DNA from: Alloprevotella sp. Lung230
GTDB lineage: Bacteria; Bacteroidota; Bacteroidia; Bacteroidales; Bacteroidaceae
NCBI RefSeq assembly: GCF_014385435.1
Contig: NZ_JACSUD010000001.1
Span: 434,001-498,000, forward strand
DNA length: 64,000 bases
Direction of reading: 5' to 3'
Below are positions 47,509 to 55,148 of the stretch, in pieces. The first letter of the stretch is position 1; each line of letters begins with the position of its first letter. The notes under the pieces are model-generated. The model did not search any database. It was not told where the DNA came from and saw only the letters and a program-made list of their open reading frames with translations. Both the position numbers and the translations under genes were made by a program.

Positions 47509-47715
47509 CTATTTATGGTCATTATCAACCAAAAGTTCTGATATCTTTACATGCAATATTCTTGAAATCTGATATAAAATCTCAAGAGAAGGCTGATGTC
47601 GATTACAAGCATAAGCGTTCATGGTACTAAAACTTTTATTAAGTTCCTTCGCCAACCATTTTTGGGAAATGCCCTTTTCCTCAAGAACTTCTTTTATTCT
47701 ATTTAGTCTCATCAT
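47509..47715 (-). CDS. XRE-family helix-turn-helix repressor
   Basis: A 68-residue Cro/CI-type protein, essentially just the HTH: ISQKWLAKELNKSFSTMNAY then RHQPSLEILYQISRILHVKI. It starts the two-gene operon with the GHKL ATPase and probably represses its own promoter. A C-protein-like controller role, as in restriction systems, is plausible. Confidence 0.88.
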   Translation of the reverse strand: MMRLNRIKEVLEEKGISQKWLAKELNKSFSTMNAYACNRHQPSLEILYQISRILHVKISELLVDNDHK

Positions 47716-47812
47716 ATTTACAAAAGAAACAAGTGCGTATAATTTGCTACAAAAATAGCAAATTATTCTCTATACACCTAATTTCTGAATAAGAAAATCA
47801 TTTTTGATGAGC

Positions 47813-47847
47813 AAATCCCGCCTCGTCATCACGACGGGACGGGATTT
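47813..47847. terminator. Hairpin between HTH genes and XRE gene
   Basis: AAATCCCG...GTC pairs with GAC...CGGGATTT across a short loop, with two mismatches. It is likely to end the leftward HTH transcript before the XRE promoter. Confidence 0.6.
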
Positions 47848-47881
47848 TATGCAGACAAAACAAAAAGCAAAGCTTTTTCCT

Positions 47882-48193
47882 CTATGTTTTTCTCTTACGT
47901 TTCCTTTTCATGTTCTCTGTGAAATGATGTTTCATAAAGGCGGTTATCTCCGACTCCAGATACCACGTTTTGTGATAGATGATATGAAACGGAAGCGTCC
48001 CCGAATCTCGGTAACGCTGCAAGGTTCGCTTGCTGACTTGCAGCATCATACAGACCTCCTGATTGTCCAAGAGCGGCTCACCGTTGAGCATCGGACGTTG
48101 GGGAATATCGGGAATGGTCTGCTTCAGATGGTCGAAACGGGTTATGATCCGTTCCATCCATTCAAGAAAAGTGTCTTTGTCCAATAGTTCCAT
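47882..48193 (-). CDS. Helix-turn-helix (excisionase-like) protein
   Basis: A 103-residue protein with LDNQEVCMMLQVSKRTLQRY and RDSGTLPFHIIYHKTWYLES, the excisionase-like HTH, and a basic tail KRKRKRKT. It follows another HTH gene by three bases in the same operon. Such proteins may act in excision or in regulation of the CTn. Confidence 0.82.
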   Translation of the reverse strand: MELLDKDTFLEWMERIITRFDHLKQTIPDIPQRPMLNGEPLLDNQEVCMMLQVSKRTLQRYRDSGTLPFHIIYHKTWYLESEITAFMKHHFTENMKRKRKRKT

Positions 48194-48196
48194 ACG

Positions 48197-48535
48197 CTAT
48201 TTCGTTCTCTTGCTTTTAAGTAGGAAATTCTGTCTCAGCTCTTTCATGTTTTGAGGGTTGCAGTACAGGCTTTTCTTGCGTATCGCTTCCTCTATGTCTT
48301 TCAAGTCGTAATAGCATCGTCCCAGAATAATCTTGTAGCCGATACGTTCCGAACTTCGCAGCCTCTGAAGGGTACGCTGGCTGATGCCGAGTATCTCGGC
48401 TAAATCCTTGTTGGTTATCAGGCGGTTTTCATATTCTTCCTTCGCCTGTTCCTCCTTCTCCACATATCGGAGTATCTTCTCTATCTTGCCCACCAAATCA
48501 TGGTAGGCTTTGCTCTCAATTGTAATGACATCCAT
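48197..48535 (-). CDS. Helix-turn-helix (excisionase-like) protein
   Basis: A 112-residue protein, start at the ATG at 48535 (MDVITIESKAYHDLVGKIEK), which matches the MEVIAIEKKTYEAMMER start of the divergent paralogue at 48759. The HTH is NKDLAEILGISQRTLQRLRS. It is first in a two-gene operon. Confidence 0.8.
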   Translation of the reverse strand: MDVITIESKAYHDLVGKIEKILRYVEKEEQAKEEYENRLITNKDLAEILGISQRTLQRLRSSERIGYKIILGRCYYDLKDIEEAIRKKSLYCNPQNMKELRQNFLLKSKRTK

Positions 48536-48644
48536 CGCCCTTTTTATTTGATTATGGTGCAAAGTTCGGGCATTGAAATCGTTTGGATTGTATGCTAAAT
48601 ATGTACTGAATAGAGATTTTTATTGTCAAGTATTCAAACCCTAA

Positions 48645-48725
48645 GACACAGGCTGTCATATCAAAGCCACAAGCACGCAGTTAGATGAAAGTATCTCTTT
48701 CTCACATACGCTGTCATTACATTTG
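48645..48725 (+). promoter_or_regulatory. Promoter with 18-bp element upstream of rightward HTH pair
   Basis: GCCACAAGCACGCAGTTA (one mismatch to the other copies) spans 48666-48683. A partial copy, GACACAGG, begins exactly 21 bases upstream at 48645. The -7 box TACATTTG (48718-48725) lies 34 bases downstream, with the ATG at 48759. Confidence 0.7.
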
Positions 48726-48758
48726 CATATCGTAATATCCAAACTAAAAAAATGATAT

Positions 48759-49037
48759 ATGGAAGTAATCGCAATCGAGAAGAAAACGTATGAAGCCATG
48801 ATGGAGCGTTTCCGCATCCTGACCGCCAAGGTCGATGCCCTCTGTCGGGAATCGGACGAAAAGAGAATGGGCAAATGGTTGGACAACCAAGATGTCTGCC
48901 AAATCCTGAACGTCAGTTTGCGTACACTGCAAACCTATCGAAGTAACCGGACTTTACCTTATACGAAGATAGGCTACAAGATGTACTATAAACCGGAGGA
49001 TGTACAGAAACTGATAGACAGGTCGGTTTCTCCATGA
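48759..49037 (+). CDS. Helix-turn-helix (excisionase-like) protein
   Basis: A 92-residue protein: MEVIAIEKKTYEAMMERF, then the HTH LDNQDVCQILNVSLRTLQTY and RSNRTLPYTKIGYKMYYKPE. It is paralogous to the divergent gene at 48197-48535. It is transcribed from the 18-bp-element promoter, so its expression should follow that of the tra and topoisomerase operons. In CTnDOT, proteins of this size and place (Xis2c/Xis2d) drive excision, a likely role here. Confidence 0.82.
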   Translation: MEVIAIEKKTYEAMMERFRILTAKVDALCRESDEKRMGKWLDNQDVCQILNVSLRTLQTYRSNRTLPYTKIGYKMYYKPEDVQKLIDRSVSP

Positions 49038-49075
49038 TACAGTATCTTAATCACCACTAAATCCAAAGTAGAACA

Positions 49076-49375
49076 ATGAGCAATAATGTTAAGACCAAGA
49101 ATGATGAAGAAATCATGCACTTCTTCAATGCCTCCGACCGTATGATAAAAGGGATAGATGCCCTGAGAAAAAGAAACAGACCGATGCTTCAAGGGCAGCG
49201 GTATTTGACGGACGAGGAACTTTCCCGACGGCTGCATGTCAATCGACGCACTCTGCAAGACTATCGAGATATGGGGCGTATCCCGTTTATCAAATTAGGA
49301 GGGAAAGTCCTCTATAAAGAGGAGGAGGTAGAAAAGTTGCTGCAAGAGAACTACCATCCACGATTTGAGGAATGA
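49076..49375 (+). CDS. Helix-turn-helix (excisionase-like) protein
   Basis: A 99-residue protein with YLTDEELSRRLHVNRRTLQD and YRDMGRIPFIKLGGKVLYKE, resembling the HTH protein at 39356-39670 of the nested element. It lies 38 bases downstream of the previous HTH gene and shares its promoter. The pair corresponds in layout to the two small excisionases of CTnDOT. Confidence 0.82.
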   Translation: MSNNVKTKNDEEIMHFFNASDRMIKGIDALRKRNRPMLQGQRYLTDEELSRRLHVNRRTLQDYRDMGRIPFIKLGGKVLYKEEEVEKLLQENYHPRFEE

Positions 49376-49377
49376 TG

Positions 49378-49424
49378 AAAGGAGACAGGCTGTGAGAAAT
49401 CTTATCCCACAGCCTGTCTCCTTT
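49378..49424. terminator. 17-bp perfect hairpin, bidirectional terminator
   Basis: Arms AAAGGAGACAGGCTGTG (49378-49394) and CACAGCCTGTCTCCTTT (49408-49424) with a 13-base loop. It lies between the converging HTH and RhuM-like genes. Confidence 0.9.
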
Positions 49425-49438
49425 AGGTCGCACTCCCT

Positions 49439-49801
49439 TTAGCAGTGCTCTCCGCCAACAGTATAGCAGATTATCATGGGAGGGGAAGAAACAGTCTTCT
49501 CCGAAAGCCTGCCGATTATCCACCCTCGCAAAGTCTTTGCCTTTGGCGTGGCTATACGAAACGACAGCATCGTTATCATTTCCATACTGTACAAGTCAAT
49601 AAATCCCCGTTCGGAGCGGATTGTCCTCACTGCTTCCGTCTCCATCAAAAGACCCTCTTTGAATATCGTTTTGATTTGTGCGTTCACCTTGCCGGAGAAA
49701 GCTCCGAACAAGTCGGCTATCTCACAAGCCGACATCCAAACGAGAGTAGCAGGGATGTGTATTTCTCCATTCCCGCCAATGGTTATGATTTCTCTTTTCA
49801 T
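49439..49801 (-). CDS. RhuM-like DNA-binding protein
   Basis: A 120-residue protein with WMSACEIADLFGAFSGKVNA then IKTIFKEGLL, the wHTH pattern seen at the N-terminus of RhuM/virulence-type proteins, followed by FIDLYSMEMITMLSFRI. It is much shorter than RhuM itself, so it is a stand-alone domain. The ribosome-binding site GGAGG has proper spacing to the ATG at 49801 and is too close to the one at 49807, so 49801 is chosen. It lies 15 bases downstream of the integrase gene. Confidence 0.65.
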   Translation of the reverse strand: MKREIITIGGNGEIHIPATLVWMSACEIADLFGAFSGKVNAQIKTIFKEGLLMETEAVRTIRSERGFIDLYSMEMITMLSFRIATPKAKTLRGWIIGRLSEKTVSSPPMIICYTVGGEHC

Positions 49802-49816
49802 AGACATTCCTCCTTA

Positions 49817-51052
49817 TTATATGGTGATACCGTTAAACTGTTCTATCCGGCTTAACTTGTCGGAAAGGGTGTTCATGTCCCGACTCTCCTTCTCGTGGGT
49901 GATTTTAGCATAAATCTGTGTCGTGCGAATATTCGTATGCCCAAGCATCTTGGAGAGCGTTTCGATGGGAACTCCGTTGGTCAGACAAATTTCCGTTGCC
50001 ATGGTATGGCGACTGGTATGCCACGTTATGTTCTTCTCTATACCGCAAAGCCCGATGATTGTTTTGAGGTTCTTACAGGCGGTAATGTACTGAGGAACGG
50101 GCAGGAGGTAATCCTCCTTTGCCATCCCGTCATACTTTTCGATAATCCTCAATGGAATGTCCATCAGCATGATATTGGATTCCACGCCCGTCTTCTGTCG
50201 CTTGGTCATAATCCACAATTTGCCATCGAATGAAGTCTGCACATTGTCTTTGGTCAGGTTCTTCATATCGGTGAACGACAAGCCGGTAAAGCAACAGAAG
50301 ACGTACAGGTCACGTACCAACTCCATGGACTTGCGGCGAAACTTCAAATCCATCATTTGACGTATCTCGTCCTTGGTCAGATAATCCCTTTCCGTACTCT
50401 CGGCGGAGATGCTGTAGTCCACGAACGGGTCTCGAACTATCCAGCCGTGATTCTGGGCAATGGTAATCATTCGGCGCAAAGGCATCATGTAGATCCATAC
50501 GGTATTGTTACAGCACTGCTTTTCCGTGCGGAGGAAAATCTCAAAGTCAGTAATAAATGCGGGTGTAAGCTCTCGTAGGGCAATATCGCTCAGACGGTAG
50601 CGTGTCTTGATAAATTCTTTCAAGTGCTTGTAAACGGTACAATACTTCTGGTATGTGGAATCACGACGCAGACCGGCAGATACCTGCTTGGAAAAATCCT
50701 CATTGTGCTGGGCATAGACCGTCAGCAGTGTCTCGTGCCGCATCTCCAAACCCAAGAAAGCGTTCTTCACTTTCTCCGCCGTGACATAGTTGTCCCTTTC
50801 GGCAATCTCCTTGTATTTGGCATTGATACCCACCCGAATCTTGTCCAAGAAGCGGTTGGTTTCCAATGCGACGGAACTTTTTCCCGAAGCCCGGTTGCTC
50901 TTGACATCCCATAGATTGGGGAGAATGTTGTATTTGCAACTGAACTGTGCAATGGTTCCGTCGATAGTAATACGACACATCACGGGAACGGAACCATCTT
51001 TCTTCGGGGCGTTCTTTTTGAGGTAGAACAGAACCTTAAACGTACTTCGCAT
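49817..51052 (-). CDS. int: CTnDOT-type tyrosine integrase of the outer element
   Basis: A 411-residue phage-integrase-family recombinase with the N-terminal arm-binding domain MRSTFKVLFYLKKNAPKKDG, a core-binding domain (about residues 105-200) and the catalytic pattern FTGLSFTDMKNL, HTSRHTMATE, LGHTNIRTTQIYAKI with the nucleophile tyrosine. It is the last gene before GC-richer chromosome, so it is the integrase of the outer transposon. A GTANNTTTGC core candidate lies 250 bases upstream of its start. Confidence 0.93.
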   Translation of the reverse strand: MRSTFKVLFYLKKNAPKKDGSVPVMCRITIDGTIAQFSCKYNILPNLWDVKSNRASGKSSVALETNRFLDKIRVGINAKYKEIAERDNYVTAEKVKNAFLGLEMRHETLLTVYAQHNEDFSKQVSAGLRRDSTYQKYCTVYKHLKEFIKTRYRLSDIALRELTPAFITDFEIFLRTEKQCCNNTVWIYMMPLRRMITIAQNHGWIVRDPFVDYSISAESTERDYLTKDEIRQMMDLKFRRKSMELVRDLYVFCCFTGLSFTDMKNLTKDNVQTSFDGKLWIMTKRQKTGVESNIMLMDIPLRIIEKYDGMAKEDYLLPVPQYITACKNLKTIIGLCGIEKNITWHTSRHTMATEICLTNGVPIETLSKMLGHTNIRTTQIYAKITHEKESRDMNTLSDKLSRIEQFNGITI

Positions 51053-51378
51053 AACTCTGGCTCTTTATAAGTTACAAAACTATTTATTGTCAGGTTATCC
51101 GCTGATACGCAATTCATTGTACTTTGACGGGAAAGATTCCAAGCATTCATTTTTTCGCCTTTTTTCTTCCCTTTCTCCCTTTATTGGGCTATCTTTGCAG
51201 AAGATTTCAGTTGGGGATTAGCTCGTTCGTTACCGTTTTTGCCATTCCTTCCTGCTTGGATATAGGGTAATGTTTTAGTAACGCTACTCTGTCCAAAGTT
51301 GGCAAAAGTACGTCTTTTGGCGGTTTTTCCCCCGAATGGTCGAATAATCAGAACTGACTGACTCACAAATCATTTGCT
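51053..51378. other. Element end region with candidate attachment core
   Basis: A 326-base gap without a gene. On the minus strand GTACTTTTGC (51311 to 51302) matches the CTnDOT core consensus GTANNTTTGC; the same bases are also a -7-like box for the integrase. A second near match, CTATCTTTGC, lies at 51190-51199. Either could mark the right end of the conjugative transposon. Confidence 0.35.
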
Positions 51379-52563
51379 ATGTCCTCTCATTTTTTGACCA
51401 TTAAGGATAGATTTTTGCTGAAAAGATTTCATCTTTCTAATTCAACCAACCAGGATATATTATTATTTTTCCACGACCTACTTATGAACGAAAAATTATA
51501 CGCATCGGCCCTTTCCAATTATAAGAAATGGGCTGACAGCAACAAGGCAGAAGCGAAATCGGAGTTCAACGAACGTCATGCCTTGTGTGATGAGATGCAA
51601 TCGTACACTAAAGAACGACTGCAGAACCTAACAGAGGATGAGTTTTTCAATCTCATTGCGCCTCTTTGGGCTATGGGAATGTGGGGAAATAAGCGGTATT
51701 ACCTCGACAATGTCATTGAAAACAACGGTATGGATTTGCTCCGAGCGCAACTGGTTAACCTGTTTTACGGAAGCACCTCCATCAAGAACCGATGGGATGA
51801 GTTTCGGGAGAAGGTCAAAGGAATGGGTCCCGCCTTCATCAGTGAACTGCTGAATAAGTTCAAACCGGAGGAGTATATTCTTTGGAACAAGAAGGCGCTC
51901 ATTGGGTTTATGGCTTTGGGCATTCCTAACATTCCCAAATCTAATTCAGCACTTGATGGTAAAAAGTATGCCTATCTCTCTAAGGTGGGACGTGAACTTG
52001 TGGTTTCTGCCAAGAAGCAAGGTTTTAGTGAAATCGAAGATCTCCTCGCCCTAAACTACTTCATTTGGCAAGAGCTTCAGATTGTTCCCACGGATATGGG
52101 TGTACCTTTGGAAGAGGAACCGGAAAAAGAGACAAAAAAACAAAAAGCATTCGTCCACAATGACGTGAGAGACCGCATCCGAGATATTGGTTTGTTTCTG
52201 GGTTTCAAGGCAGAAATAGAGAAGAAGATTGCCGACGGAGCGGTGGTGGATGCGCTCTGGGAAGTGTCGGTGGGCAATATGGGACGGATCACTTACGTGT
52301 TTGAGGTGCAAACGAGTGGCAGTATCGACAGCCTGTTGCTCAACCTGATGAAAGCCAAGAATAACCCCTCCGTACAAGGTATTGTGGCTGTTTCTGACAG
52401 CAAGCAAATCGAGAAGATAAAGAAGGAAGCGGCCTCGCTGAGGGAGATACGCGACGAACTCAAATTCTGGGACTACAACGATGTGCTGAAGGTATTTGAC
52501 TCGCTTTCCAATGCGTACGAGTCTATCAACGCATTGGGGCTTGTTCCTTCCGGACTGTTCTAA
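51379..52563 (+). CDS. Stand-alone restriction-nuclease-like protein
   Basis: A 394-residue protein with no close family I can name. Its middle has a helix-hairpin-helix-like KGMGPAFISELLNKFKPEEY followed by ILWNKKALIG, seen in restriction-associated proteins. The C-terminal domain has DALWEVSVGN (Asp289) and TYVFEVQTSGSID (Glu308-x-Gln), a PD-(D/E)xK-like core with Gln in place of Lys. It lies between the transposon integrase and dnaN, with lower GC than the housekeeping genes, so it is acquired cargo or a chromosomal defence gene. Nuclease function is inferred. Confidence 0.5.
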   Translation: MSSHFLTIKDRFLLKRFHLSNSTNQDILLFFHDLLMNEKLYASALSNYKKWADSNKAEAKSEFNERHALCDEMQSYTKERLQNLTEDEFFNLIAPLWAMGMWGNKRYYLDNVIENNGMDLLRAQLVNLFYGSTSIKNRWDEFREKVKGMGPAFISELLNKFKPEEYILWNKKALIGFMALGIPNIPKSNSALDGKKYAYLSKVGRELVVSAKKQGFSEIEDLLALNYFIWQELQIVPTDMGVPLEEEPEKETKKQKAFVHNDVRDRIRDIGLFLGFKAEIEKKIADGAVVDALWEVSVGNMGRITYVFEVQTSGSIDSLLLNLMKAKNNPSVQGIVAVSDSKQIEKIKKEAASLREIRDELKFWDYNDVLKVFDSLSNAYESINALGLVPSGLF

Positions 52564-52651
52564 TGGGTAAAGAACCATAAGTCAGCGTTCAAAAATGAAA
52601 AGTCCGGTTGAAAAAACACTTTTCTCTATCGCCAATGTCGGAAGAATGTTG

Positions 52652-52659
52652 TAAATTTG
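52652..52659 (+). promoter_or_regulatory. -7 box of the dnaN promoter
   Basis: TAAATTTG, about 100 bases upstream of the dnaN ATG at 52760. The surrounding GTAAATTTGT also resembles a CTnDOT-type integration core. No clear -33 box was seen. Confidence 0.4.
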
Positions 52660-52759
52660 TTCCCGATATATGGGGAAAGGGGTGAATTGTATCTGCACAG
52701 CACCTCTCCTCCTTCCATCCTCTTCGCATCAAAAACAATCAAAATACCCGCTTCAAGCT

Positions 52760-53884
52760 ATGAAATTTGTCATCTCAAGCAGTTTGCTTTCCCACCGCCT
52801 CCAAACCCTGGGTCGTGTGATTGCTTCGAAAAACAGTATGCCCATCCTCGACAACTTCCTTTTTGACGTTGCCGACAATCATCTGACCATCACCGCCAGC
52901 GACGGCGAAATCACCCTGCGCACCACCCTCGAACTCGTGGAGAGCGATAGCAATCTCAAGTTTACCATCAACGCCCGCACCATCCAAGATGCCATCAAGG
53001 TGATTGCCGACCAGCCCATCGAATTCACCATCGACACCGCCAACTACGAAATGACCATCCACTACCAAAACGGTCATTATTCGCTCGTGGCACAAGGCGC
53101 TGATGAATATCCCTTTGTCAAAGACTTGGAAGGCGATATCTCCACCCTCACCCTCGATGCAGAGCGCATCTTCTCGAGCATCAACCGCGCGGTATTTGCG
53201 GCGGCCGACGATCCCTTGCGCCCCGTGATGAACGGTGTCTTCTTCGACTATCGCAGCGACGGCTTGGCCGTTGTGGCCTCCGACGGCCGCAAGTTGGCCT
53301 GCACCCGCCTGCTCAACGTGACCACCGAGGCACCCACCTCGTTCATCCTCCACAAGAAGCCCGCCACCCTCATCAAGGGAATTCTCCAGAAGGAAGTGGG
53401 CGATGTGGTGGTGAAATTTACCAAGCGCAACGCCACCATCGAGAGTGAGAACTATCATCTCTCCTGCCGCCTCATCGAGGGGAGTTTTCCGAACTACAAC
53501 AGTGTCATTCCGCAGAACAATCCCAACCTCGTCACGGTCAATCGTGCGGCCATCATCGACACGCTCAGCCGCGTTGCTGTTTCAGCCAATGCCAGCAGTC
53601 CGTTGGTGAAGCTCCACATCGAACCGGGACGCCTTGTGCTCTCCACCCGCGACAGTGACTACAGCCGTTCGGGCGAAGAAACGTTGCTCTGCGACTATCA
53701 GGGCAACCCGATGAACATCGGTTTCAAGTGCAACCTACTCCAAGAGTTGCTCAACAATCTGGAAGGCGAGGAAGTGGTCATCCAGTTGGCCGACCCCTCT
53801 CGCGCCGGTATCATCGTGCCTGCCCAGCAGCAAGAGGATGAACACGTGCTCATGTTGCTCATGCCCATGATGCTCAACGAATAA
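52760..53884 (+). CDS. dnaN: DNA polymerase III beta subunit (sliding clamp)
   Basis: A 374-residue clamp. The N-terminus MKFVISSSLLSHRLQTLGRV fixes the start at 52760; an upstream in-frame ATG adds 30 non-conserved residues. Typical clamp segments are present: SKNSMPILDNFLFDV, RPVMNGVFFDY, VASDGRKLACTR, IEGSFPNYNSVIP, and the C-terminal LMLLMPMML. It encircles DNA and tethers the replicase. It opens the housekeeping cluster with coaBC following after 40 bases. Confidence 0.97.
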   Translation: MKFVISSSLLSHRLQTLGRVIASKNSMPILDNFLFDVADNHLTITASDGEITLRTTLELVESDSNLKFTINARTIQDAIKVIADQPIEFTIDTANYEMTIHYQNGHYSLVAQGADEYPFVKDLEGDISTLTLDAERIFSSINRAVFAAADDPLRPVMNGVFFDYRSDGLAVVASDGRKLACTRLLNVTTEAPTSFILHKKPATLIKGILQKEVGDVVVKFTKRNATIESENYHLSCRLIEGSFPNYNSVIPQNNPNLVTVNRAAIIDTLSRVAVSANASSPLVKLHIEPGRLVLSTRDSDYSRSGEETLLCDYQGNPMNIGFKCNLLQELLNNLEGEEVVIQLADPSRAGIIVPAQQQEDEHVLMLLMPMMLNE

Positions 53885-53924
53885 TTTGCTTCTTCCGGAC
53901 CTCTCTAAAAGCTACTTTCCCACC

Positions 53925-55148
53925 ATGCTCAAAGGCAAACACATCGTGCTCGGCATCACGGGCAGCATTGCCGCCTACAAGGCTTGCACCTTGGTGCGCC
54001 TGCTTGTCAAAGCCGGTGCTGAGGTGCAAGTGGTGATGACCCCAGCCGCCAAGGAGTTTGTCACACCGCTCACCCTCTCCACCCTCAGCCGCAACGCTGT
54101 GGTGAGCGAGTTTTTCGACCGGCGTGACGGTTCGTGGCACAGCCATGTCGACCTCGGCCTGTGGGCCGACGCGATGGTCATTGCCCCAGCCACAGCCGCC
54201 ACCCTCGGCAAAATGGCGCATGGTGTGGCCGACAACATGCTCATCACGACCTATCTGTCGATGAAAGCCCCTGTGTTTGTCGCTCCGGCTATGGACTTGG
54301 ACATGTTTCGCCACCCCTCCACGCAAGCCAATCTGGACATCTTGCGAGGATATGGGCACCAGATTATAGAGCCTACGGCCGGCGAATTGGCTTCGGCACT
54401 GGTGGGCAAAGGGCGGATGGAAGAGCCTGAGGCGATTGTCGAAGTGCTCAACAGCCACTTTGCGGCCGACGAGGCAGAACTACCTGCTTTGGGCAAGCGC
54501 ATCCTCATCACTGCAGGGCCTACGCACGAAAAGATTGACCCCGTGCGCTTCATCGGCAACTATTCTACAGGGAAGATGGGCTTTGCTCTGGCCGAAAGTT
54601 GCGCCCACATGGGCTGGACGGTGGAACTCGTGGCCGGGCCGGTGCAGTTGTCGACGGTTCATCCCCGCATTCACCGCACCGATGTGGAGAGTGCTGCCGA
54701 AATGTACGAAGCCGCCACCCGGATTTTCCCCACGTGCGATGCGGCCATCCTCTGCGCAGCGGTAGCCGACTTCACGCCCGCCCATCCGGCTCGGGAGAAG
54801 GTGAAACGCGAGACAACGGGAGATTGGCAACTCGACCTGCTGCCCACCCGCGACATTGCTCGACAGCTCGGAGAGATGAAGCGTCCCGACCAGCGACTGG
54901 TGGGATTTGCCCTCGAAACGCACAACGAGATGGCGCATGCTCTCGACAAGCTCCGGCGCAAGCACTTAGACGCCATCGTGCTCAATTCGCTCAACGACCC
55001 TGGTGCAGGTTTCGGGTACGACACCAACCAAATCACGCTGATTGACGCCGCGGGTATGGCACAAACGTTTGCCCTCGCTCCGAAAAGCGAAATTGCCGAC
55101 CACATTGTTCACTATCTATGGCAAAAGCATTTCTCCTCTTCCTCCTGA
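53925..55148 (+). CDS. coaBC: Phosphopantothenoylcysteine decarboxylase/synthetase
   Basis: A 407-residue bifunctional enzyme making 4'-phosphopantetheine for coenzyme A. The CoaC domain has GITGSIAAYKA, catalytic His in SWHSHVDLG, and APAMDLDMF. The CoaB domain has AGPTHEKIDPVRFIGNYSTG and CAAVADFTPA. The ATG at 53925 (MLKGKHIVLGITGS) is chosen over one 13 codons upstream. Its 3' end overlaps the DUF4835 gene by 31 bases. In several Bacteroidales, as I recall, a polymerase III exonuclease gene separates dnaN and coaBC; none is present here. Confidence 0.96.
   Translation: MLKGKHIVLGITGSIAAYKACTLVRLLVKAGAEVQVVMTPAAKEFVTPLTLSTLSRNAVVSEFFDRRDGSWHSHVDLGLWADAMVIAPATAATLGKMAHGVADNMLITTYLSMKAPVFVAPAMDLDMFRHPSTQANLDILRGYGHQIIEPTAGELASALVGKGRMEEPEAIVEVLNSHFAADEAELPALGKRILITAGPTHEKIDPVRFIGNYSTGKMGFALAESCAHMGWTVELVAGPVQLSTVHPRIHRTDVESAAEMYEAATRIFPTCDAAILCAAVADFTPAHPAREKVKRETTGDWQLDLLPTRDIARQLGEMKRPDQRLVGFALETHNEMAHALDKLRRKHLDAIVLNSLNDPGAGFGYDTNQITLIDAAGMAQTFALAPKSEIADHIVHYLWQKHFSSSS

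Noticed and set aside
53886-53924. Upstream start for coaBC at 53886
   Set aside because: It adds 13 residues lacking family similarity; MLKGKHIVLGITGS at 53925 matches the usual N-terminus.
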